A DNA stretch of 64,000 bases from Echinicola marina (GTDB lineage: Bacteria > Bacteroidota > Bacteroidia > Cytophagales > Cyclobacteriaceae), in contig NZ_CP080025.1 of the NCBI RefSeq assembly GCF_020463795.1, positions 4,833,501 to 4,897,500 of the forward strand, read 5' to 3'. Position numbers and translations under genes: made by a program. Positions 17,548 to 25,718 of the stretch are shown piece after piece (position 1 is the stretch's first letter; each line of letters begins with the position of its first letter). Below the pieces are notes generated by a model. The model was not told the DNA's origin. It worked only from the letters and a program-made list of their open reading frames with translations, and searched no databases.

Positions 17548-18309
17548 CTAATCTTTCAAGAAAATCACCAGCTCTGGTATTTCCCGTCTGAGCTCTTCCA
17601 CAGCAAGGTCACAAAATTTAAATGCACCTGTAGGAGAAAGGTGGGTATTATCTGATCTTCCATTTGGAAATTGAGCATAATCCCCCGGCCTATAGTGCAA
17701 AAACAACTCCTTGGATTTCTCTACACCAAATTGCTCCAATACTTCAATGGTCTTTTTGTGCATATCGAAAAGAGGAAGGCTAAATTCCTCTGCAACCTCT
17801 CTCACTACCTCCGAATACCGTCCATGGGTATCCAGGAGCACCCCATTTTCATCAAAACTCCTTCTGGAAATGGGAGTGGCCAAGATTGGTTTTCCTCCTT
17901 TTTCATAGGTCTCTTTGATATACCTGATCAAATTATTTCTATAATCTGTATCGGGAGCAGCATACCGATCAGGAGATTTCTCTTTTTGATCATTATGGCC
18001 AAACTCTATCAAAACGTAGTCCCCAGGCCGAATACTTTGATACACCTTTTCCCAGTGTCCTTCATCCCTGAAACTCTTAGTGCTACGTCCATTCAATGCA
18101 TGATTTTCTACTATTACACCATCCTTAAAATAAAGACCAAATACCTGCCCCCAGCCCTTTTCAGGATTGCTTCCGGAATAAGGCTTATTGGCCAATGTGG
18201 AATCGCCAATCAAAAAAATAGTAATCTCTTTGTCTGTCTCCTTATAGGAACTTATACCGGCGACTACTAACAATAAACCAATTACAAATAATATTCTCTT
18301 CATAATCAT
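17548..18309 (-). CDS. Rhamnogalacturonan acetylesterase, SGNH hydrolase (CE12), second copy
   Basis: 253 residues. A short signal or anchor segment is followed by FLIGDSTLANK (nucleophile Ser), LNGRSTKSF (oxyanion Gly), FGHNDQKEK (Asn) and DNTHLSPTGA (Asp/His). The start is chosen at 18309 because its ATG overlaps the TGA of the GH28 gene (ATGA); a second ATG at 18303 is an alternative. It deacetylates rhamnogalacturonan-I side by side with the next CE12. The coupling to GH28 suggests the two proteins are made in step, since acetyl removal opens sites for the hydrolase. Confidence 0.92.
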   Translation of the reverse strand: MIMKRILFVIGLLLVVAGISSYKETDKEITIFLIGDSTLANKPYSGSNPEKGWGQVFGLYFKDGVIVENHALNGRSTKSFRDEGHWEKVYQSIRPGDYVLIEFGHNDQKEKSPDRYAAPDTDYRNNLIRYIKETYEKGGKPILATPISRRSFDENGVLLDTHGRYSEVVREVAEEFSLPLFDMHKKTIEVLEQFGVEKSKELFLHYRPGDYAQFPNGRSDNTHLSPTGAFKFCDLAVEELRREIPELVIFLKD

Positions 18310-20000
18310 TGGACTTTTACGGCATCTTTTGGCAACTCCTTTCCTAGTGTCAATTGATCCTGGTAAGATTTAAAATCAGTAAGGTCAAAATGAATATCAC
18401 GGCTCAGCACGCCCAAAACCCGAACAGGCTTTTTACCATTTTCATTAAAAGCAAAACCTTTTACCTTCACATTTTGGCTGTTATAGATTGTCAGGGCGGC
18501 GGTTTTTTCAGCGATTACTTTGACATCAGTCAATGTCAAACCATTCGTATCGATCACTGTGATCCCCTGCTTAGCTTCTAGCAAAGCATGCGCTAGATGG
18601 ACATTCTCTAAACTTTTTTCTGGCAGCCCCATAAAAAAGCCCGCCTTACCTGTACCAGTTGCCGTGATATTCTTCATAAATATATTTCTGAAAGCAGGCG
18701 TCTCTTCTGTCACGGACACCAAAGTCTCGTCCCGAGCTTCGTCTGAGGCATCTTGATCTTCTTCCAGAATCGGAGAATTCCCACCATAAAACATATTAAA
18801 CCTTATGGCTTCTGTAGGAATATTGATCATATCAATGTCTGATATAAAAATATTTTCAACTACTCCGCCCCTACCTCGGGTGCTTTTAAACCTCAACCCC
18901 ACATCTGTACCGATAAAAGTACATTTGGAAACATGAACATTTCTGACCCCACCTGACATCTCACTTCCTACCACAAAACCGCCATGCGCATGATAAACTG
19001 TATTGTTTTTTACAATAGCATTCTCGGTTGGGATACCTCTATCCCTACCATCTTTGTCTTTCCCAGATTTGAAACAAATGGCATCATCACCTACATCAAA
19101 AGTATTATTATAGATCAAGGTGTTTTTACAACTCTCCAAATCAAGCCCATCACCGTTTTGACTATACCAAGGATTCCTAACGCTGAGGTTTCTTATCACC
19201 AAATCTTCACACATTAAAGGATGTATATTCCAAGCAGGCGAATTCTGGAAGGTAGGACCATCCAACAGCACCTGCTTACACTTGACCAAACTCACCATTA
19301 CTGGTCTAAGGAAATCTTTTACCGATTTCAATTCATCCTGTGATATTAAATCTGGGACATTGAAGTTGGTGCTGCTCATATACCCCTTTTTGGAAGATTC
19401 ACTTGGAAACCAGATTTTACCATCTTCCGATAGCACCCCACCAGATTTGTTCAGGGCTTTCCATTGTCTATCCGTCATTTTTCCTTTCTTGACTGGACGC
19501 CAAGCATCTCCGTTTCCATCAATTACTCCAGCACCGGTAATCGCTATATTTTCGGCTCCTAAGGCATTAATTGGGGACTCACACCTCACTGTATTTAAGC
19601 CCTCAAAACTTGTTTCGATCAAGTCATAATCATCAAAATCACTGCTAAACAAAAGCAAAGCCCCTTCTTCCAAGTGAAGGTTAATATGGCTTTTTAAGGT
19701 GATCGGACCAGTTAACCAAATTCCTCTGGGTACAAGCAATTTCCCACCGCCTTCTTGACTAAGCGCTTGAATGGCTTGCCTAAAAGCTGCTGTGTTTTTA
19801 AACATGCCATCACCTTTTGCCCCAAAGTCTACTATATTCACTGTCTTGTCTGGAAAAGAAGGCAATTTGACTTTTGGCATATCAAACTCAACTCCCTCAT
19901 ATATACTCGGGTCGATACCTGCGATTTTTTGTGCTTTAACCTGTAAAGTGCTAACTAAACAGGTAATTACCATTAAGGCTATATAATAGGTGTTTTTCAT
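18306..20000 (-). CDS. Polygalacturonase-type glycoside hydrolase, family 28
   Basis: 564 residues with a signal peptide ending in VKAQ24. The beta-helix starts with NIVDFGAKGDG. Family-28 catalytic motifs are present: NGDGLDLES (about 282-290, the NTD block), GDDAICFKSG (304-313, the two central Asp), HGGFVVGSEMSGG (339-351, His) and RFKS (371-374, the RIK block). It hydrolyses alpha-1,4 galacturonan or rhamnogalacturonan; exo-acting members of Bacteroidota pectin loci look similar. The extra C-terminal 130 residues contain another beta-helix-like repeat. It starts 8 bases after the GH43 gene. Confidence 0.94.
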   Translation of the reverse strand: MKNTYYIALMVITCLVSTLQVKAQKIAGIDPSIYEGVEFDMPKVKLPSFPDKTVNIVDFGAKGDGMFKNTAAFRQAIQALSQEGGGKLLVPRGIWLTGPITLKSHINLHLEEGALLLFSSDFDDYDLIETSFEGLNTVRCESPINALGAENIAITGAGVIDGNGDAWRPVKKGKMTDRQWKALNKSGGVLSEDGKIWFPSESSKKGYMSSTNFNVPDLISQDELKSVKDFLRPVMVSLVKCKQVLLDGPTFQNSPAWNIHPLMCEDLVIRNLSVRNPWYSQNGDGLDLESCKNTLIYNNTFDVGDDAICFKSGKDKDGRDRGIPTENAIVKNNTVYHAHGGFVVGSEMSGGVRNVHVSKCTFIGTDVGLRFKSTRGRGGVVENIFISDIDMINIPTEAIRFNMFYGGNSPILEEDQDASDEARDETLVSVTEETPAFRNIFMKNITATGTGKAGFFMGLPEKSLENVHLAHALLEAKQGITVIDTNGLTLTDVKVIAEKTAALTIYNSQNVKVKGFAFNENGKKPVRVLGVLSRDIHFDLTDFKSYQDQLTLGKELPKDAVKVQ

Positions 20001-20008
20001 TGGGTATA

Positions 20009-21643
20009 TTATTTTGTAAATCTAAACCAGTCAACATCGGCATAACCTGAATCATTGATTTTGGTATCTCTCACTGCAAACAAGCCTACTTTGGCCCCAA
20101 TCCATTTGCCGGGAACTGCTGTAAACTCCTCATTGATTTCAACAAACCTCTTTCCGTTTTCACTATAGCTGAATTGGCAAATGGCCCCTTCCTTTACTTC
20201 AACTCTAAGTTGAATGGACTTGCCTGAAAGCTTCTTAATCACTGTTTCCTTTTCTGGTTTACCATGTTCGGCGTCTTCACATTCCACATACTTTAGGTAA
20301 AGACCATCTTCTTGACTTTCCAATGCGAGATAAGCATAACTCATCCCCATCACCAGTAATCCGGTTTTTTCATTTATCAGCTTTTCGTTAGGGTAAAAAG
20401 TCAATTTTGTTGTAGTCGTAAAACTTTCTGCCGGGAATTTCTGAAGCAAAAGATTGGGCACATCCCATAGGTTCTTGGCGTCTTCTGGAACCTGATCTGT
20501 GTACAATCTTAAATATCCTTTTGAAGGATTGACATATGCCCAAGTAGCTTTGGGATTAGCATGCCATTGCCATTGCAATCCTAAATCATTGCCATCAAAT
20601 TCATCAGTATCTGCTGGTGTCGCCAATGGATATGACCTCCCTATATCTGGTTTTTTATATTGCATTACGGGTTGGCCAGTACCATCTCCATCAAGGTCTT
20701 CACCCATTGTAGGCCAATCATTTTCCCAAAACATAGGTTGCATATGTACGATTCGACCATAAGCCTCTTTATCTTGGAAATGCAAGAACCAATTTTCCCC
20801 ATTCTCCAATTCAACCCAACCTCCTTGATGAGGCCCATTGATTTCCGTATTTCCCTGGGCCAAGGCAATATGCTCCTCATAGGGGCCATAAGGATTTTTG
20901 GAGCGTAGGATCAATTGCCAACCCGTAGAAACACCACCGGCAGGGGCAAAAATATAATAGTATCCGTTTCGCTTATAGAATTTTGTCCCTTCCACGGTTG
21001 GATGGTTTTCATGACCATCAAAAACCAATTTCCCTGGTCCTATTGTTTTGGTCCCATCTGGACTAAGTGGTTTTACGACAAGCACACTTTTTATACCTGC
21101 TCTACTTCCAGCAAAAGCATGGGACAAATAAGCTTTCCCATCTTCATCCCATAAAGGACAAGGGTCTATCAATCCTTTTCCTGCTTCTACCAAAACTGGT
21201 TCTTCCCAATCTCCTGCTGGGTCTTTGGTTTTCACCATATAAATCCCAAAATCCGGATCTCCCCAATAGATATAATACTCGCCATCATGAAACCTTATGG
21301 CAGGCGCCCAAACGCCATTACCATGCTGCGGCATACTGAAGTGATCAAATGGTGGCAATCTATCCAAAGCATAGCCTACTAAATTCCAGTTTACCAAATC
21401 CTTTGAGTGTAATATTGGCAAGCCAGGACTTGCATTAAAGCTGGAAGCTGTCATATAAAAATCATCTCCTACCTTACAAAGGTCTGGATCGGAATAGTCA
21501 GCATGTAAAACTGGATTAATAAAAGTACCATCACCTTGATCGGCTACCCAAACATCTGATATTTTAACATCTTGGGATTTAGCCGAAAAAGAAAACCAAA
21601 AAGTCAACAATAGAATGTTTAAGAAGAATTTACTGAAGTTCAT
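20009..21643 (-). CDS. Glycoside hydrolase family 43 with C-terminal beta-sandwich
   Basis: 544 residues from the ATG at 21643; the open frame extends further but the signal peptide (FLNILLLTFW to SAKSQ) begins here and the longer form would overlap the CE8 gene. The five-bladed propeller shows HADYSDPDL (catalytic base), LIDPCPLWDEDG (pKa-modulating Asp) and HPTVEGTKFYKRNGYYYIFA (general acid Glu). From about residue 350 a concanavalin-like GH43 C-terminal domain follows. Substrates are typically arabinan, xylan or galactan side chains; in this locus trimming rhamnogalacturonan-I arabinan or galactan is the best guess. The gene is 43 bases after CE8 and 8 before GH28. Confidence 0.92.
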   Translation of the reverse strand: MNFSKFFLNILLLTFWFSFSAKSQDVKISDVWVADQGDGTFINPVLHADYSDPDLCKVGDDFYMTASSFNASPGLPILHSKDLVNWNLVGYALDRLPPFDHFSMPQHGNGVWAPAIRFHDGEYYIYWGDPDFGIYMVKTKDPAGDWEEPVLVEAGKGLIDPCPLWDEDGKAYLSHAFAGSRAGIKSVLVVKPLSPDGTKTIGPGKLVFDGHENHPTVEGTKFYKRNGYYYIFAPAGGVSTGWQLILRSKNPYGPYEEHIALAQGNTEINGPHQGGWVELENGENWFLHFQDKEAYGRIVHMQPMFWENDWPTMGEDLDGDGTGQPVMQYKKPDIGRSYPLATPADTDEFDGNDLGLQWQWHANPKATWAYVNPSKGYLRLYTDQVPEDAKNLWDVPNLLLQKFPAESFTTTTKLTFYPNEKLINEKTGLLVMGMSYAYLALESQEDGLYLKYVECEDAEHGKPEKETVIKKLSGKSIQLRVEVKEGAICQFSYSENGKRFVEINEEFTAVPGKWIGAKVGLFAVRDTKINDSGYADVDWFRFTK

Positions 21644-21686
21644 TATTTTGGGGTTAAGGTTATTATTGGATGATATATTCTTGGTT

Positions 21687-22664
21687 TTACTCAATGACAT
21701 CCAAAGGATTCCATTTATCGTCTCCACTGAGAATATTAAGCACAGTGTAAGCCTCTCCTATATCAGGCGTGAGCTGCCATGACCATAACACCCTTTCATC
21801 AGGTGCCGCTCCTGGCCCGACCGACTTGTATTCAGCATAGAAGCAGTTTTCTTCCGCCGCTGGTTTGTCCCAATTATGCCAACCTTCTGCTTTGATATGA
21901 GCTCCTAGTTCGCAGTTGATAAATACAGTTTGGGCATACTCTCGCCAAGGCCTGCCTAGGTAAACACTTTGCGCTGGAGCATCACCTGTAAGTTTGCAGT
22001 TAATAAACACAAAACCATGTAAGCTCTTTTTATCTGTTGATGCTGCTGTTATATAGTGCCCTCCCTCTTTGGAATATATTTCGCAGTCTTCAAACACCGC
22101 TGTGGACCATCCAAAAATGAAATCCGTCGTACCTTCTATATAACAATTCTTATAGTATTGGCGGCTATCTTCTCCATGAGCGTACAAGGTGTCCTGAAAA
22201 CCTAGAAACCTGCAATTTTCAAAAAAAACTTTATCACCATCCACCCTTACTGCCACAGCCTGCCCTACAGGACCTGAAGAATTTTCAAAAGTGATGTTCT
22301 TGGCATAAAAATTATCTCCAAAAACAAAAAAACTGGATGAACCTGTAGTCCCCAATTCTTCTCCGAAACTGTTTTTCTTTGAGGCAAAATCATCATAGGT
22401 AACCACTGTTTCTTCAACATTATCCCCTATAAGATGTACATTGGTTTTAGTTGCTGCCAATGTCAACTTCTCCTTATAAACGCCTGGTTTTAAATGAATC
22501 CTTGTAATATTTTTTCTAAAATCCGGAATACTGTTAAATGCTTCTTGAATGGTTTTAAAATCACCAGAACCATCTTTGGCTACCACAATGTCAAAATCCT
22601 GAGCACTTACCCTATGACTGAATATCATGGAAATCAGGAAACATACATTAAATAAAATCTTCAT
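21687..22664 (-). CDS. Pectin methylesterase, CE8
   Basis: 325 residues with a signal peptide ending in VSAQ22. A single CE8 beta-helix contains FQDTLYA with Asp158, TTDFIFG with Asp181 and YLGRPW with Arg238, so all catalytic residues are in place. It demethylates homogalacturonan, exposing it to the PL1 lyases and GH28. It is similar throughout to the N-terminal half of the CE8-esterase fusion at 14.8-16.7 kb, and the two may have arisen by duplication. It starts 8 bases after GH105. Confidence 0.95.
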   Translation of the reverse strand: MKILFNVCFLISMIFSHRVSAQDFDIVVAKDGSGDFKTIQEAFNSIPDFRKNITRIHLKPGVYKEKLTLAATKTNVHLIGDNVEETVVTYDDFASKKNSFGEELGTTGSSSFFVFGDNFYAKNITFENSSGPVGQAVAVRVDGDKVFFENCRFLGFQDTLYAHGEDSRQYYKNCYIEGTTDFIFGWSTAVFEDCEIYSKEGGHYITAASTDKKSLHGFVFINCKLTGDAPAQSVYLGRPWREYAQTVFINCELGAHIKAEGWHNWDKPAAEENCFYAEYKSVGPGAAPDERVLWSWQLTPDIGEAYTVLNILSGDDKWNPLDVIE

Positions 22665-22672
22665 AAGTCGGG

Positions 22673-23917
22673 TTATTTGATCAGTTCATACTGCAAAGAA
22701 GCAAGGATGAATGGGCCTACTCCCTTGGGGTCATTAATCCTTATCGGTTCATTAATATAATATTCATAAGAACCATCTCTATAAGGGTTCCCCCCCAATC
22801 CGGCAACACCGCAAACATTGGTGATGCTTATCCCTCCATCCTCATCTTCGCGAATAAATTCTTTTATCAAACCATTATAGGCATTTATTCCAGCATCTTT
22901 ATATTTTTTATCCAAATACCCCTTGGAAGATCCCTTAAGTAGGAAATAAGCAAACATACTTGAACATGAAGATTCCAAATAGTTTCCTTCACGACCACCT
23001 TGGTCCACAACTTGGTACCAAACACCCGTTTCATCTTGGTATTTCACAATTCCTGCAGCTATTTTCTTAGCTACATCAATAATCATATTTCGCTTAGGAT
23101 GATTTTCAGGCAAATAGTCCAAAACATCCACCACGGCCATGCTAAACCAACCAATACTTCTACCCCAATAGTTTTTGGAAAGGCCTGTTTCTGGATCAGC
23201 CCACTTCTGCTGCTTGCTCTCATCCCATGCATGATGGTAAAGGCCAGTTTCTTCACTGTAACCATATTTATCCATAACGTAAATTTGATTGGCGACATCA
23301 TCAAAAAGCTCAGGTTCATCAAATTCCGCAGCATATCTTGCCAAAAATGGAGATCCCATATATAACCCATCCAACCACATTTGATGGGGGTATACTTTTT
23401 TGTGCCAAAAACCTCCCTCAGAATTTCTAGGGTGATTTCTCATCTGATCCCTTAATTCCTCTACTGCTAGTTGATACTTCTCTTTACCTGTTTCTTCGTA
23501 GAGTCCAATCAAAAATTTCCCTCCGTTTACCCTGTCAATATTAAAATCTGACTTTTTATAGGTTTTGATTTCACCTTGATCATTGATCATGAAATCTGCA
23601 AAGTTCATGATATAATCCAAAAATCTTTCCTCACCAGTCTTTTCATAAACCTGCTCCATAGCTGTCATGATAAGACCATGAGTGTATTCCCACTTTGGTT
23701 TTTCGTTGAAGTCCAATGTCCACCCCTTGGGGTTTCTTTTAATTTCTGAATCAGCCATCCAAGTAGAATACACTTGTGTATTCTCTTCATTTCCTGTACT
23801 CTTGGCCTCACCACTATTTTCTTCTACGGTTTTTGATTGACAAGAAAATAATCCCACTATAAGCGATAGTGCAAGAAATATTTTTTTCGTAACAACTGGT
23901 TTTTGGGTCATACACAT
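22673..23917 (-). CDS. Unsaturated galacturonyl/rhamnogalacturonyl hydrolase, GH105 (YteR-like) lipoprotein
   Basis: 414 residues; lipobox LFSC with Cys26 from the ATG at 23917, and another ATG at 23911 is possible. The (alpha/alpha)6 barrel shows YHHAWDESKQQKWAD (substrate and catalytic Asp region), WGRSIGWFSMA (the RGxGW-like motif) and CGVAGLGGNPYRDGSYEYY near the end. It removes the 4,5-unsaturated uronate left by lyases, releasing 5-keto-4-deoxyuronate. It is the first gene of the leftward seven-gene enzyme operon and faces the lacI gene across a 725-base control region. The lipobox places it in an outer-membrane or periplasmic position. Confidence 0.93.
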   Translation of the reverse strand: MCMTQKPVVTKKIFLALSLIVGLFSCQSKTVEENSGEAKSTGNEENTQVYSTWMADSEIKRNPKGWTLDFNEKPKWEYTHGLIMTAMEQVYEKTGEERFLDYIMNFADFMINDQGEIKTYKKSDFNIDRVNGGKFLIGLYEETGKEKYQLAVEELRDQMRNHPRNSEGGFWHKKVYPHQMWLDGLYMGSPFLARYAAEFDEPELFDDVANQIYVMDKYGYSEETGLYHHAWDESKQQKWADPETGLSKNYWGRSIGWFSMAVVDVLDYLPENHPKRNMIIDVAKKIAAGIVKYQDETGVWYQVVDQGGREGNYLESSCSSMFAYFLLKGSSKGYLDKKYKDAGINAYNGLIKEFIREDEDGGISITNVCGVAGLGGNPYRDGSYEYYINEPIRINDPKGVGPFILASLQYELIK

Positions 23918-24162
23918 AGCGCAAAGGTTATTTTTCTAAAATTATTAACTACAAGGTCTTATACGAAAATTACTTAAATCCAACACCTTAGTCGTTTCTA
24001 ATTGTTATGGGAAACAAAACGACCTCTGAAAAAATGAAATTCAAATGAATTTGTCCAAAAAATGCTGCAAGAACCTTTTTAATATCATTGGATGTATTCA
24101 TGTTATTTGGGATTTTAATTGACTATTTATAAGAAGCCCAGGTTTCAAATCAAACAGAAATA

Positions 24163-24182
24163 TCTCCTTCAAGCGAAGGAGA
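24163..24182. other. Perfect 8-bp hairpin in the GH105-lacI control region
   Basis: TCTCCTTC and GAAGGAGA flank an AAGC loop, and the stem can be extended by AAAT/ATTT across one mismatch. There is no long T-run after it on either strand. It could be part of the GH105 leader RNA or a protein-binding site. Confidence 0.4.
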
Positions 24183-24294
24183 CATTTCGTATCATTAACC
24201 CTAAACTAATTATATAATATTCTTAATTATCCCTCTGAAAGTGAAAACACTCACCTATCAAAAGGATGATTACTCCATTTGTACATTACAATGA

Positions 24295-24306
24295 GCAATC
24301 GATTGC
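24295..24306. promoter_or_regulatory. LacI-type operator (perfect GCAATCGATTGC)
   Basis: An exact copy of the 12-base palindrome found before susC and inside uxaC. It lies about 340 bases before lacI and about 380 before GH105, so it could serve either promoter. Confidence 0.65.
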
Positions 24307-24480
24307 ATAGTTAATTATTTTTTATGACACTTTAAAATTTTATCCTAAAAAATCGATAAAATAATCATAAATAAGTCGATTTAAGGACTAATACAAAGCC
24401 TTTATACTTAAAATCTATCCAATAACAATAAAAAAATATTATTTATTTTTCTTGACTTAGGAGAAATAAATAAACTATAT

Positions 24481-24496
24481 TGCGCAAACGATTACA
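24481..24496. promoter_or_regulatory. LacI-type operator, imperfect copy
   Basis: TGCGCAAACGATTACA contains GCAAACGATTAC (24484-24495), which matches GCAATCGATTGC at ten of twelve positions and keeps the CG centre. It lies about 150 bases before the lacI start, which suggests autoregulation. Confidence 0.5.
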
Positions 24497-24609
24497 TCTA
24501 TAAATTGGTATTGATGTAAGATAATACCATTACCCATTATTATATAATGCCAAAAAGCTTTGAGTGGACAGTCAATAAAATTTATATGACTTAAGTTAAA
24601 GTTAAGTAG

Positions 24610-24617
24610 TACATTTG
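24610..24617 (+). promoter_or_regulatory. Predicted -7 element of lacI
   Basis: TACATTTG matches the Bacteroidota -7 consensus TAnnTTTG exactly, 25 bases before the lacI ATG. No TTTG/TTG lies at the expected upstream spacing, so the promoter may be weak. Confidence 0.4.
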
Positions 24618-24642
24618 AGTTTTTGGCAACCTGACTAAAGCG

Positions 24643-25674
24643 ATGAACAAAAGAAAAAAAGCGACCATCCATGATATAGCTTCAAAATTGGGGATAACTG
24701 CAAGCACAGTCTCTAGGGCTTTAAACAATCACCCTAGAATCAGCGATTCCACCAAAAAGCTTGTTCAAAAAGCCGCCAGGGAAGTAAATTACCAGCCCAA
24801 TAATATAGCAGCTGCCTTAAGAAACGGTAAAAGCAAATTAATTGGAATCATAGTCCCTACGGCCAATAGAAATTTCTTTTCATCCGTGGTCAGAGGGATA
24901 GAAGAAATAGCCAACCAGCTCAATTATAAAGTAATCATTAGCCAATCCTACGAAAATTTCGAAAAGGAAACACAAACGGTAGATGCATTGCTAAGTGCAC
25001 GCGTAGATGGCATCATCATGTCAATAGGAAAAAACACAGATAATTTTGAGCACTTGGAAAGGGTGGTAGAAAAAGGCATTCCCCTTGTTTTGTTTGACAG
25101 GATAACCGAAGAGGTAGAGGTAAACCAAGTAGTAATTGATGACTATATAGGCGCTTATAAATCTGTCGAGCATTTGATTGATAACGGTTATACAAAAATT
25201 GCCCACTTCACCAATCCCAGGAAAATAAACATTTATAGTGAAAGGCTCAGGGGATATACAGATGCCCTTAAAGACAATGGACTCCCCTTTGATCAAAACT
25301 TGATCATTGAAAGTAATATGCAGCTTGAAGATGGGCAACAAAGCACATTAAAGATGTTGGATGAGGGAATAGAATTTGATGCCATTTTTTCCTCCAGTGA
25401 CTATGCCGCCATGGGCGCTTTACAAATCCTCAAAGACAAGGGCATAAGTGTGCCAGAAGAAGTGGGCATTGCTGGTTTTGGTAATGAACCGTTTACATCA
25501 TTTACCACCCCTTCATTGACTACAGTCGATCAAGTGAGTATTCCGATGGGAAATGTAGCTGCAGAGTTATTCTTTGAGCTACTTAAAGCTGACCCCAAAA
25601 AATTTGTCCCCCAAAAAACGGTACTCAAACCAGAGCTGATCGTACGAGGTTCCTCCACCAGGAAAATAAAATAA
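24643..25674 (+). CDS. LacI-family transcriptional regulator of the pectin locus
   Basis: 343 residues. Residues 7-55 form the LacI helix-turn-helix and hinge (ATIHDIASKLGITASTVSRAL, with the YQPNxxAAALRNG hinge). The rest is a periplasmic-binding-protein-like sensor domain with the dimerisation and ligand pattern GIIVPTANRNFFS, DYIGAYKSVEHLI and the final IRGS-type ELIVRGSS. It probably senses galacturonate or an early catabolite and represses the pectin genes. Support comes from its position beside uxaC/uxaB and from four or more LacI-type operators near susC, its own gene and uxaC. It resembles the second LacI regulator at 59.7-60.8 kb over the whole length. Confidence 0.93.
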   Translation: MNKRKKATIHDIASKLGITASTVSRALNNHPRISDSTKKLVQKAAREVNYQPNNIAAALRNGKSKLIGIIVPTANRNFFSSVVRGIEEIANQLNYKVIISQSYENFEKETQTVDALLSARVDGIIMSIGKNTDNFEHLERVVEKGIPLVLFDRITEEVEVNQVVIDDYIGAYKSVEHLIDNGYTKIAHFTNPRKINIYSERLRGYTDALKDNGLPFDQNLIIESNMQLEDGQQSTLKMLDEGIEFDAIFSSSDYAAMGALQILKDKGISVPEEVGIAGFGNEPFTSFTTPSLTTVDQVSIPMGNVAAELFFELLKADPKKFVPQKTVLKPELIVRGSSTRKIK

Positions 25675-25718
25675 GCCATTATAAGTAAAATCATTATAGT
25701 TAAATAAACGAATAAAAA

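Larger units (their letters stand above)
23918..24642. promoter_or_regulatory. Divergent control region between GH105 and lacI
   Basis: 725 bases without a credible gene. It contains a perfect hairpin (24163-24182), two LacI-type operators (24295-24306 and 24484-24495) and an exact -7 element for lacI (24610-24617). It presumably holds promoters for the leftward enzyme operon and the rightward lacI-uxaC-uxaB genes. Confidence 0.7.

Noticed and set aside
17671-18270. 199-codon plus-strand frame opposite the second CE12 gene
   Set aside because: It lies fully inside a conserved gene on the other strand and has no recognisable motif.
24475-24672. 65-codon minus-strand frame upstream of lacI
   Set aside because: It overlaps the lacI start and an operator and has no family likeness.
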